Assembly: GCA_011109175.1 (NCBI GenBank)
Contig: RDEW01000023.1
Span: 469,225-533,224 of the forward strand
Length of the DNA stretch: 64,000 nucleotides
Source of the DNA: Dicyema japonicum
Taxonomy: Eukaryota > Dicyemida > Rhombozoa > Dicyemidae
Direction of reading: 5' to 3'
Made by a program: the position numbers and the translations under genes. Positions 34,801-45,255 of this stretch are shown piece after piece; position 1 is the stretch's first letter; each line of letters begins with the position of its first letter. Under the pieces are notes generated by a model. That model was not told the DNA's origin and made no database searches. It was given only the letters and a program-made list of their open reading frames with translations.

Positions 34801-35299
34801 TTAACACTCCACCGTTAACCTTACAATGAGGAATCTTGCGGGTAAATCTACGGTCCTCAAGTGGGACATCTGCCGCTGCAGCGAGATTCCGCGCAAAGAC
34901 CTCATAAACATGCTTGAGCTGCAACGTATCACAGCTCTGGTGCTCGTGCTCTCTTTGACAGTTGTGGTCACCTGGTCCCCGCCCCTTTAGACCAGTACCC
35001 TCTTTGCCTACAGCCATCTTCTTGAGTTCACTCACAGATATAGCAGTACTGAATCTGCCACTGCAGAGCTCCGCCAAGTATGGCCATCCATTCCAGGGCA
35101 TTCGAGATAGCCTGCTACGTACCTGCAGGACTACCTGCCTCGCCCATTCTTTTGGGTCATCTGCCACAACGCTCTCGGATATGGCAAGAATTACATTCAT
35201 ACCATCAGGTAACGCAAGTGACCCTTCTCCTTTTTTCCTTTCAACATTTTTGCCAACTCGAGAGAGTTTTAACGCCACCGAATCGAACGCACGTTGCAT
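31880..35299 (-). mobile_element. R4-clade LINE with restriction-like endonuclease, almost intact
   Basis: Minus strand, 581 codons (35299-33554) then 566 codons (33593-31893), overlapping with one frameshift. RT: WKTTGVDKVYNFFIKRC, TGTTYLIPKLDNPQSAADYR, NQLGTVRNCQGAKEQALINK, WVDVKKAYDSVDHSYLVECL, then MSPLLFVLCLEPLSRRLND and LLFIDDLKMYARTAEELYS. FIDD replaces the usual YADD, as in R4/Dong elements. C-terminal: a CPHC...H...C knuckle, then KPDIVVHDKESG and VLIIEVGITSQDRL, the PD..D/E core of the restriction-like endonuclease. R4 elements in nematodes target 28S rDNA; here the 3' flank is not rDNA. The single break lies in the run of G at about 33606. N-terminal zinc fingers are not evident. 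Confidence 0.93.
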
Positions 35300-36109
35300 G
35301 TTTATTTATATTATATCTTATAATATTGCAATTTTTAATTTTTACATAAAATTAAAACTTTTATAATAATTGTGAAAATTAATTAATTTTAAATGAACGT
35401 GACATATTGACTTTTGTTGTGTGGCAAATGATGATATTTCTCTCATATTAAAATGATGAATTTCATGCTGAGCCTGATGCTAACAACAAATCATTCTCAT
35501 TAATTAACAACGTGTCTTAATATAAATGACACATAAAATCAAATAAAATATCATCCTATACGTACAGGTGATCATCAAAGTTCTTTCAATATTGGACTTG
35601 CAGGATTTGAAGTTGAACACTTATATCTTTTGTCAGAAGTACAGGGTTTCCGGGATCAATACTTTCATTTTTTCGCGAAAAAAGACTAGACATTTCGTGC
35701 AATAGGGGTACGCTACCTATACCACTATTGACCAATTAATTACGTAGTTAACTAATGTGAAATTCTCACAACACAACATATTGTTTTAATAATAGTGTAG
35801 TCAATTCAAAGTTCTGAAATGTGCAATTAAATTTTTTTTAAACAAATAAATTAATTTAGACAATAATTAGGACGACATAATGGCGAAGGCGTTACCTCTG
35901 ATAATCGCCATTTCGAGCCTCTGCCTCAACCAGAGTCCTCCCGTGGATCGCACTTTTTAGAGGCGAGTTTGCTTCCAATGCTGTGGAGAAAGGCGTCCGT
36001 CTTCGCGCCTACAGTTCTAGTTGTCTCCACAAATAAATTGTTTTCACAAATAAATTAAAAAAATAAACGCGTTGTTGCGGACGGACGGACGGTCGTTGCT
36101 GTGATTATG
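35300..36109. other. Intergenic DNA with a motif shared with the GPCR promoter
   Basis: No gene seen. At 35702-35750 the order AATAGGGGTACGCTACC ... GACCAATTAATTACGTAG is like 43574-43616 upstream of the GPCR (AATAGGGGCACGTTAACC ... GACCAATTAACCGCGTG). A GGACGGACGGACGG run lies near 36080. LINE 5' material begins around 36110. Confidence 0.5.
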
Positions 36110-38340
36110 TCTGCTGTGAGAAAAGCACCTGAAAAGAATGTTCCACTTCGGAAAAAAGGTACCAGCCAAGTCAACTGAGATGTGTTCGTCCTGTCAGCTT
36201 GTCAGAACTCGAAGCGTGGGATCTACTGCTCTGCTTGCTTCCACCTCGGGTGTATCAAGCTATCCCAAGCCGCAGCGAGCGTGCTTGGAGTATGGCACTG
36301 CCAGTCATGCCTCGGCCTATGCAAGGAGGTTCCTCGTGCCCGTGCCAATGTTAACTCTCCGTTAATAACCATCAACCACGGACCCTGAAACATTCCTACG
36401 TCTTATCTCTGAATTACGTTCTTCACGGGCAATCCCTGTGAGGGTTCCCAAGGCCGTACGACCTGTTGCTGCAGAGGCCCTTTCCAAAACGATCGAAGAT
36501 TCCCTCCGGATTAACGCAGTACATGATTGGATGCGCTTTTCAGTTTTGCGCCTTTCGCACTGGGACTTGATCGAGATGGTCACGGAAAGGAGTCTCTCGC
36601 TACAACCATGAGGACCAACATTCGTTCTTTTTTGGGAGGCATCCACATCTTCAGTTGTTCCGTGGCTTCTAGCCGTACGAGGGAGACACGTAGTCATAAC
36701 GAGGAAGTCGAAGTGCTCTGTCAAAAGAGAATTGTCCGTTCGAAGGTGGCACCCGCGAAGCCATCAGGGCACTTTCCTCGAGTGGACACGAAAACCGACT
36801 CCAGACGCCTACAATATTTTACTGAACAAACATCCACTGCCACCCAAGGCCGCTGATCCATTCAGTGAGACATTCTTAAACCACAGTATAGAAGATTCCC
36901 GAGGACATGTCCTGGTCAAACTGGACATCAAGAACGCTTTCAATAGTCTAAGGAGGACAATATCCTGGAGGCGTCTGTTGAGAGATGCCATAATTTTCGA
37001 ATTTGTGAATCAGTCATACAGTCTACCTTCATCCTTACTGTCGGGGACACCTAATCCAGTCGTATTCTGGAGTGCAACAGGGAGATCCCTTGGACCTTGA
37101 TTGTTTTGCCTTACAACGTAGAAAATCACTAAACTTCCGTGCTCGCATTTCAACCTATGTTATCTGGATGATGCGGTCCTCGGAGGACCCCCGATACTGT
37201 TTTCCGGGATTGGAAGTGATAATTCCAGCTTTGTTGGAGGCTGACTGGAATTAAATTACAATAAATGCGAAACCTACAATTGCGGACTTTCAGAGAAGTA
37301 TTCAAAAGCTTTGTCATGTTTCGGAAATTTACTCCCTGGAAGTATTTCCACACCCGATGAAGAACTTATATTCTTCGGTCCCGTCACTATAAATGCAATA
37401 GAAAGCTATACGTGAAAAACGACTTTCACTCGGAGAGACTCTGAACCCCTTGTGTCTACTTGATATGCACACAGTCTCAACGTACAGAGGCTTGCATATG
37501 TCCTGAGGACTGTTCCCTATTTCACCCTGTATGATCCACTCGCACAGATTAACGAGATCTTCCGTACGACAGCGGAACGTATCTTCAACGTCCGGTTCGA
37601 GGATTACTCATGGAAGCAAGCCACGCTGCCAGTGAGACTCGGAGGACTTGGAATTCAAAACCCTGTGGACCTTTCTCTCCCTTCATACCTATCATCGCTA
37701 GTGGCTGTAGCATCCATGTCAAGAGGATTCTGCACTACCTACCCGAATTCTCAATTGACCAAGACATAACCCACGCACGAGAAGCTTGGAATGCCACCAA
37801 CCTCCCCTGCCCTTCACAAGACTGTCAGCGAAACCTGGACAATTTATTGTGCTTGAAATCATTTGGATTCTTACTGGAATCAGCACCGACGCGCTTGTTG
37901 CTTTCGGGGCTTCCCTGAGAGCGGAGATTTTCAAGGCACAATGCTGTGAATGAGATTGTCAAACGGCTATGGATGCTGCTGGATACTCGCCATTCTTGAA
38001 CTGTCGGGTTATGCAGAAGTGACGGGAAACGACCGGACGGATGACCATGATTCCCTTCGAGGCCGGGAACCCACTGTTTAGGACGTGACATGTACAGACA
38101 CGTTCGCCCTGAACGTTCTTCACGAGTACGCTTAAAGGACCTGCTCTGCAGACGTCAAGGCGGAGAAGGCCAAACTCGAAAAATACGGCGACCTTCCCGA
38201 TCATGTCAATTTGTTCCGCTTGCGATGGAGACTTCCGGATCCTACTCCCCCTCTGCACTAGAGTTTTTCGGACGTCTTGGAAACCGGATCACCTCATGCC
38301 TTGGAGATCTCCGCGAACACCGCTCGCAATTCTGAGAGGG
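36110..38340 (+). mobile_element. PHD-finger LINE, plus-strand copy
   Basis: Near 36180-36330 the reading (in more than one frame) shows MCSSCQL, GIYCSACFHLGCIKL and WHCQSCLG, a Cys4-His-Cys3 pattern as in PHD fingers. RT: LVKLDIKNAFNSLRR (36913-36957), FVNQSYSLPSSLLSGT and a weak Q-GDP box near 37075. After a palm relic come VETSRRLGGLGIQNPVDLS-like text near 37635 and a C-terminal Cys-box region to about 38330. Stops and shifts are common. The homologous order is found inverted at 7645-9960. Confidence 0.8.
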
Positions 38341-39762
38341 AACAGCCACGCAGTGAGGGGCAGCTAACTGATGTTTTGTCCTTTTTTATTTGTATCATAA
38401 TTTATTCACCAAAAAAATATATTAAATATGGAAAAAATTTTTTTATAAAAATAAATTAAAATATAGAAAAAGTTTCTTTTTCGGCAAGTAAACTGAACTT
38501 TTGCATAATGGCCAACAACCGCCCCAGATACTAGAAGACTAAAAACCCGTTATGGGAAGCGGTTCAAAATCTCCGCCGATTTCGATGTTCTCCTTGTCAG
38601 TATGAGATCATTTGGTTACCTGAAGAAAGGCGACAATACAGAGATTTCTCGTTAAGATAGTTTAAGTATAAAATCGACGTCCCATTTTATGTATTGCTCC
38701 ATATTTTTATTTAATATCAACAGAAAAGAAACCATCCAAGCGATAATATTTTCACGTTTGATTTTGGTATCGTTAATCAAAGCTATATCGACATGTTCGA
38801 GTTACACAAAGTGGTGTCTCAAGTTGCTAAAACGACTGAATTAAATTTGCGAAAAAGTGAGACAAAGTCTGTCAAAGAAGAACATGGAAAGAAATGTCTC
38901 AACAAAGTCGATATCGCCAACATCCAATGTCTGAACCACAATAAAAGTTTGTTAACAAGAAGATTAAAAATAATGCTCGTTCCTTAAGGAAAAGGCATAA
39001 TGAACTTGCAATCATTTCGACTACCTCTAAGGAAGGTATCCTAGTAGTTAAAAAGATCACTAAGATTGATGTCACAAATGAAGGGTCACCATTAGGTGGA
39101 TATACAGGAACATCTATTCTTTTTGTTGCGCGGAAACATGGATTAATGGTGATGGACTCTACTCTAGGAACCTGGAGACATGTTCTACAGGGATTTTTCA
39201 GTTTTACAACAAGAATTCGTATTCAATTTTGGTGGGAAATCTCAATGAAAAATGTCAGCTGTTGATATAGTGTTAGATGAACCAACGTGGACGGCGTTTG
39301 GAGGTCTGAAACCTCTGGATTTGAAGTTCTAACGTCGGAAGATCCAACCATCATTCCTATATCGGTGGTGATAAACTATGAGTTTTTCTTGTTTTCTTCC
39401 ACTTCTCGCAAATTTGGATATGCCTAGAACCGTATGTAACGTATTGGAAGTGACCACTCAAAGATAAACGACCAGCGCAGTTCGTGTCGGCGAATATTCC
39501 TAAGTATCTATCTAATTTTAAAAGAAATTTCTAAACCGGGAGGGAATATTTTAAAACGGCCGGAATTGTCTCCAGTGCGATATCGCTTATCAGAGAGTTC
39601 TACAGGCTCATTTTTGAACCTAATTCTATTTAATATTTTTTATGCCGAGTTTCTCAAAACCATCAAATTTTAATTTTGAAAAATCTATGCAGACGGGATT
39701 ATTATGAAGGCGTCCTGGAAGTCAGTTCTATTAGAAAGAAGAATAAAATATTATAATTAGCG
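38341..39762. other. Unrecognised stretch, possibly a decayed gene
   Basis: Two stretches look protein-like: a 64-codon frame at 38793-38987 and, in another frame around 39010-39190, GSPLGGYTGTSILFVARKHG followed by LMVMDSTLGTW. Neither belongs to the LINEs here. I found no consistent set of 22-26-nt introns joining them. Function is unknown. The end at 39762 abuts a LINE 5' end. Confidence 0.3.
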
Positions 39763-41340
39763 TGGCGTTATGTAGTCTACCAATTCAAAAGGATTGGAAA
39801 CGCCCAGGGGCACCTAATGCCCACCGAAAAAGGACCGATAAACCCCATCCTCATGGAGACATTCTCGTCCTCGGGCAATGCATTTTGCGTTAGATCGAAC
39901 CTTCCTGGAGGAAATCCTCTGCCCATCGAAGAGAAAAGCACTTTACGGCTCTCCAGCTAAACATAAATGAAAAAAAAAATCAGGGAACTCCGCTCACTCC
40001 TGCTTGTCAAAAGATTAAAATTGCGATGATTCAAGAGACCAAAGTCTCTTTAAATGACCCTACCCCTACATTCCCAGGATACAAAGCTATCAGGAAGGAC
40101 CGTAGAGAAAAAGAGGTGGAGTATGCTCACTCTATTCAAAAGAACTTGATTGCAGAGACATCTCGGAAGTGAGAAAATTGTTAGGATGATGATGTAACAG
40201 AAATAATTGGAATCTCACTCGGATCGACGGAAGAAGACTATGCCTTGTGAATATCTACGTTCCGCCTCCTGGTTCCTGCACGAAGAGCTATGTTACGCCA
40301 AACTTATCAAGACTGTCTTCTTTTGATGAGATCATCATCTGCGGGGATTTGAATACGAAGCATTTAATATGGCTGTCAACTCAACTAGCTGACATGAGAG
40401 GGAAACTATTATTATCGCAAACGACTCCCTAACGATATTGAATGATCCATCGAGAAATACAAGGACACCATTGAGAGAGACAGATAACCTACCTCACCGG
40501 ACGCACACTCTGCTCATCGTCGCTTTCATCAAAAATTGATTGTCAGTTCTCTGCGAAACAAGAAGCGACCACAATCCAATTGTGGTGAAATCAAAAGAGA
40601 GGCCAACGTGAGGAGAATTTCTAGCAGCCACAATTACAAATGTGCTAACTGGAATTGTATCGTGAAGCTCAGAAGATAAAATGAAAATTGTTACTTGGAT
40701 AGCATCAGTCTCTGAGATGCATCAGCTACTTTACCCAAATAATCTTGGAAGCAAGATCAAGGGCTATACCAAACATTACTTAAATTCGTCGAGTTGTCGA
40801 GGGAAGACGGCCTTGATTAAAGAAAGAAATCTGCTTAAAAAAATTAACCGGATAACCTTGGATATGAAACTCCGGATCAGAACATTGAATAATGAAATAA
40901 GGCCAAAGAGCTCTAGGCCCAGAGGTTTAAGTGGAATCGTGTGCTTACATTGTGAATAGAAATGCACTACGGAAGGTGTGGAAAGCTATTCGAAATGTGG
41001 CAAAAGGCGATGAAATTTCAACAGAGGAGGCTTATGTTCAGTGATGTGAACAACTTGATAAAATTCTATACTAAAATTTCACACAAGGACACATGAAGTC
41101 TGATACACTACCATCACGTAGAAAACTAAAGAGACTATAAGAACCACTCTTCTTTTTCCGAGAGAGAGGTGAGGGATACAATAAATTCCGTTAAAACAAC
41201 ATACTCCCACGGACCAGTACGTTTATACGCGGGCACGAAGGAAAAACAATGGGCAAAGATGAGGTCTCTGTTAGAATGCATCGGATCACGTGTTAATTAG
41301 TTTGGTTTTACCGTGATCTTTGGTTAAATAAATAAAATAA
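39763..41340 (+). mobile_element. Jockey/CR1-like LINE with the RT deleted
   Basis: The 5' end GTGGCGTTATGTAGTCTACC is near 39763. The endonuclease appears as CLVNIYVPPPGSCT, IIICGDLNTKHLIWLSTQLA (40247-40432), then a linker with NKVRIRTLN-like text. At about 41215 (YSHGP, the start of an RT SYGPDNIP box) the sequence jumps to the family 3' end, with LLECIGSRVN and GGATCACGTGTTAATTAG (41278). So nearly 1.3 kb of RT is lost in one deletion. Confidence 0.85.
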
Positions 41341-42342
41341 AATAAATAACGAAGGATAAAAGAGTACATGGAAATTATTGAAAAACGGTGTAACATGAGA
41401 GGGTTAAAGCTCTCTCTTTTAAAGTCCAACGCGCTACGAATTAGCCGCGTCAAAAATTAGCTAAAGCAAAATACACATTGATCGTGGTTGAATATAATAT
41501 ATAAAAAATCAGAGTAAGGAATAAGGCCCTCCAAGCTCTTTTATGCACTCGCAAGCTAAGCGTCAATAAGGATACCTTTCTATTCATCTTTTTGGAATTA
41601 TTTGCTCTATGGGTGCGAGAGTTGGTATTTCTTTTTGAAGAAGGATATAATAATATTTCTATTGGAGAAAACAAGCACATCAGACATTAAGTCAAAGTAG
41701 AAAAGAGGTTATGTGATGAGCTAGATAAGGAAGAGGATAAACTGCTTACGCACTTAAACCGATTAAGTTCGTGGTGGAGGAAAGGATCATGATGAGAACC
41801 AATATTCAGCACTCCTACATATAAGTTGGGAGCAACTAAGGAGAAGAGGAATCTGGTGAAATGTTCAAGCCACGTGACACTTCAAGTAGGGTGGTCCAGC
41901 ACATATGAGACATCTCTGTTCTCTGACAGAAACGTGCCTTATGTCCAAACGTTGGCATCTATAACATATGATAGTTCGCTTTCGAGTTCATTCACCGAGT
42001 ATCGCCTCAAAACTAATAAATAAACTTAACCGCACACGCACACGACGTATCTTCTGCTTTACATCCAAAAGACAGTCGAACAACATTAAGTTTTTCTCCC
42101 TTCTTGTTCATCAAGAAACTGAGGTAGCAGAAAATGGAAAAAATTATAAGAGTTTAACCCATCTCAGAGTTCACAAACATTTCTTTCGGCGATAACGGAT
42201 ACTCGAAAGGATTGGGGGATCAAAGTAACAGAAGCATTTTTGGAGGCAAATATCCAAATTTACAAAATGAGACACCCTTCTCTCATACGCCTTTTTGAGC
42301 AAGAAACATATCATTTGCCATCCGAATCATCTTGCAGGTTAA
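41341..42342. other. Intergenic DNA without a recognised gene
   Basis: A plus-strand reading at 41520-41660 (KALQALLCTRKLSVNKDTFL) and its minus-strand counterpart 41450-41680 are protein-like, but I cannot place either. The stretch 41710-42270 has frames with many changes. The last part before 42340 leads into a hAT piece. Confidence 0.4.
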
Positions 42343-42930
42343 ATGTTAAAGAAATATCAAAATATAAAATTAATACCATTCAGACTCATTTACTGTAATT
42401 TTTTGAAATTATTCAATAGTGGGGAATGTGTTTTTCTGGTTTGTGATGAAGCTCAAGTCAACGGAACTCGCTTTTTAAAGACGCTGGGAAATGTTCTCAC
42501 AAATAAAAAATCCACCCGAAGTTGTTGTCACAAGATGGGGAAGCTGGCCAAAAGCAGCCAAATATTACTCCCAGAAATTATCAAAATTGTCTCTGAATTT
42601 GAAGGAGATGGAATTTTAATCAAAAATGTTTCGATTCTTAATTATTTTAGGCCAAAAAATCAGTTAATATTCTCACGATGTTTTCAAATTTAAGGGCGAT
42701 GTCTCTTAAACTGTTGTGGAAGCTCAGCCTTAGTTAAAAGGGCGATATCTCTTTTGACGAAAATTATTGCTAAAGATCGAAACTTTAAACATGAAAATGT
42801 TTAGGAATATTTAATTTCGTATTACAATAAATAATTTCGTTTATTTTTCCATAATGCAATATTTTACTATTGAAAAAAAATTTTATTTGAAATTTTTATT
42901 TTGAAAATTGCAATTTTCTGGTTGCCCGAG
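42343..42930 (+). pseudogene. hAT-like transposase fragment
   Basis: Plus strand, two frames. FLVCDEAQVNGTRFLKTLGN corresponds to the DET region of the copy at 29222-30660. PPEVVVTRWGSWPKAAKYYS (about 42510-42570) matches its PPEVILTRWGSW motif. A 3' end with SASVKRAISLLTKIIAKDRN-like text follows near 42725-42790, and the tail to 42930 (AATTTTCTGGTTGCC) matches the one at 57830. Confidence 0.8.
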
Positions 42931-43740
42931 TCATTATCTTTGTTGAAATACATATATTTGGGTTTAAATTCGGTTTTTCAACAGATTTGAACAAACATTC
43001 TTCTAATATGTGGCAATATTTGCGAAATTCATTATCTCATCAATAAAATATAGTTCTCATATTCCTAAGAACAGAACCACCTCCCAAATCATGATACTTT
43101 CTAACCTATACTTTACAGCTGGTAATGGCATTCTTGTTAATATGCTGTATGTAGTTTTCTCCAAATTGAAAACGTATACATTTTTCCGAACAATTCTGTT
43201 TTTGTTTCATCTGACCAAAGAATTTGTTTAATAAAATCATCTTCAATTAAAAAAATTCGCGAATTGTAATCTTTCTTTTTTTCGTCTTTCCTTTTTATGT
43301 TTTCGTTTAAGAAGAGAGTTTTTCGATGTTTTCTCTTCCATTAGAAATTGAGAATCGCATCGATAAAAAATAGTGAATCAATTAAAAATAATAAACTTTG
43401 ATTTTTAAGTCATTTAAATCAGTTATTTTTATTTTAAATATTTTTCTAGATCCTTCACTTCCTTTGTTCAAAACCTCACGTTTCCGATGTTTTCTGTGTC
43501 CGCCACCTTTTTTTACACTCACGAGAAGGAAGACAAGGATTCCATAATAAAGTTAAATAGATATTCTGTCTAATAGGGGCACGTTAACCCTTAATTTTCC
43601 GACCAATTAACCGCGTGACAAACTGGTAAGGAGAATGCTCCGTAAATTAACTTTCTTGCGGCTAATTGGTCGTTATGTTATTAAATTAGCAAATCAATTG
43701 ATTCGATTATAAAAATGTAATTGTTTCCCACTAAAACGAT
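42931..43740. other. GPCR upstream region
   Basis: No frame of interest. It holds the inverted repeat listed next and a motif shared with 35702-35750. The last 70 nt before the ATG are AT-rich. Confidence 0.5.
43600..43672. promoter_or_regulatory. Inverted repeat with CCAAT cores upstream of the GPCR
   Basis: CGACCAATTAACCGC (43600-43614) and GCGGCTAATTGGTCG (43658-43672) are inverted copies with one mismatch and a 43-nt spacer, 69-141 nt before the GPCR ATG. Each arm contains a CCAAT core. Either a promoter element or the ends of a tiny mobile element would explain it. Confidence 0.5.
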
Positions 43741-44835
43741 ATGAACCAAGTCAATGAGTCAATTTGGAACATTCTTAAAGATTTACAGAACCCATACCGA
43801 TTTGATAATAACGAGAGGCTTGGACTTGTATTTTTCTATGTTTTCCTGACTACTCTGGGAATCGTTTCCAACCTAACAGTGATTGTGCTGTTGAGATATC
43901 GTCATATAAGAACACGCACAAATATATTCATTCTTAATCTGGCCTTAAGCGATTCTATTTTCTGCTTATTTTCTCAGCCAATAAACGTGATTAGGATTCT
44001 TCTTAAATACTGGATTCTAGACAATTTCATGTGTCCTTTGTCGCTAGCAATGCAACAAGCCAATGGATTGGTAACTTCTCTAAACATGACGATTATCATT
44101 ATAGATCGATACTATATTTTGAAGGTCCCCCACAGAAAATGCTCAGATCTTCGAGTTTCAAATATTATTACTTCGTTCTAATTCTCATATGCTGTGTCGT
44201 TTCTTCTCCTTTGGTATTTCGAAGAAAAGTTACAGTAGTTGAACCAATTGAAGATTTTAAAAAATATTATTTGTGCACGACAGTGAATTCTGGAAGAGAA
44301 TGGATCAAAGTCTTAGCCATTACTTTGGTTCTCCTGCAATGTTTGGGCCCCGTGATTTCAGTGGTTGTCACACAAGGACTATTCAGATCTTCGAATGGGT
44401 AAAATTATGAAAGCATTATTTAGACAAACTAGTCACTTATATTCCATGAAAAAATGGTTACAACGGAGAAATGCTAAATGCTTCAGCGAAAATGCACGAA
44501 TAAAAGTCACGTGCCCTATACAGATTAAAAACTTTCGAATATCGGACTATCGCAGAGCCAAAAGTGAAAAACATTCAAGAAGATTTATGCTTTTTATGAC
44601 AATTTTATTTATAATTTCATGGAGTCCAATTTTTGCCATTAACCTCTCAACACTGTTTGAAAAAGACTCAATCCTTGACGAAATGAGGGATTCAAATTTC
44701 ACGCTTGTTCTGCTATGCTATCAAATATCTATCATTTCGTCATCATTCAATCCCTTATTTAACATGAAACTAAACAGCAACGTTGTTCAAGAATTTGGAC
44801 AAGTATTTCACCCAAAATCACAATTTAATAGATAA
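43741..44835 (+). CDS. Rhodopsin-class neuropeptide-type GPCR
   Basis: Seven hydrophobic segments. TM1 has the GIVSN Asn (residue 44). TM2 has NLALSD (66-71). Cys98 before TM3 can form the usual disulfide. DRY (122-124) ends TM3, and TM7 has FNPLF instead of NPxxY. NLALSDSIFC, KYWILDNFMC and the TM3 region most resemble NPY/NPF-type receptors, but I would not name a ligand. The frame changes twice. At 44352-44376 a 25-nt GT-AG segment restores frame and may be an intron. At 44125-44135, in GTCCCCCACAG, only an 11-nt gap or a one-base indel would do it, so a missing C in the run is likelier. It is otherwise full length, about 356 residues. Confidence 0.82.
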
Positions 44836-44845
44836 TTTATTAAAT

Positions 44846-45127
44846 TTAAAGTTTATTTGAACTGATTTTGCTGAGGAAGTTTATTTGCATTTTGTGCAGT
44901 TCGATTTCCTGTTCTATCTTTGAAATATCTGAAAGGAGTTGTTGTCTCTTTTGTTTTAAGGTGTTGATAAGATCGGATTTTCTTGATCTTGATTTTAGAG
45001 CGTACTTACGGTTTTTGAGCACTCTTCTGCGGTATTTCAAATTACTTGCTTCTCCATGTGCCATATTTTTGACCATTTCGTTGAATTCTCGTACACTCAA
45101 AGACATCAATTCTTCATCACTTATCAT
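44846..45127 (-). CDS. Small Maf bZIP transcription factor
   Basis: Single frame, 93 codons, minus strand. ISDEELMSLSVREFNEMV is the extended homology region of Maf proteins. LKYRRRVLKNRKYALKSRSR is the basic region with the Maf-type RRxLKNRxYA, and a leucine/isoleucine heptad region follows (LINTLKQKRQQLLSDISK). No activation domain follows, as expected of small Mafs (MafF/G/K have about 150-160 residues). Small Mafs form dimers with CNC factors at antioxidant-type elements. Cys of the usual RRTLKNRGYAxxCR is replaced by Ser (ALKSR), which is worth noting. The gene ends 10 nt from the GPCR stop on the other strand. Confidence 0.87.
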   Translation of the reverse strand: MISDEELMSLSVREFNEMVKNMAHGEASNLKYRRRVLKNRKYALKSRSRKSDLINTLKQKRQQLLSDISKIEQEIELHKMQINFLSKISSNKL

Positions 45128-45255
45128 TTAGAAAATAAAAATTTGAAGATACCGCATTCGAAATTTTTAACATAACCAAAACCACACGACAAACCACACG
45201 ACAAACCACATATTAACTCGACATTACCTTGGTAGGTTTTTTCACTAACTCACTA

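Noticed and set aside
39010..39190. RNA 3'-terminal cyclase-like protein (Rcl1)
   Set aside because: GSPLGGYTGTSILFVA has a faint likeness to the SPG motif of that family, but no other motif fits and the frame is broken.
44125..44135. An 11-nt intron (GTCCCCCACAG) in the GPCR
   Set aside because: It would restore the frame, but it is half the size of every other intron here. A missing base in the C run explains it more simply.
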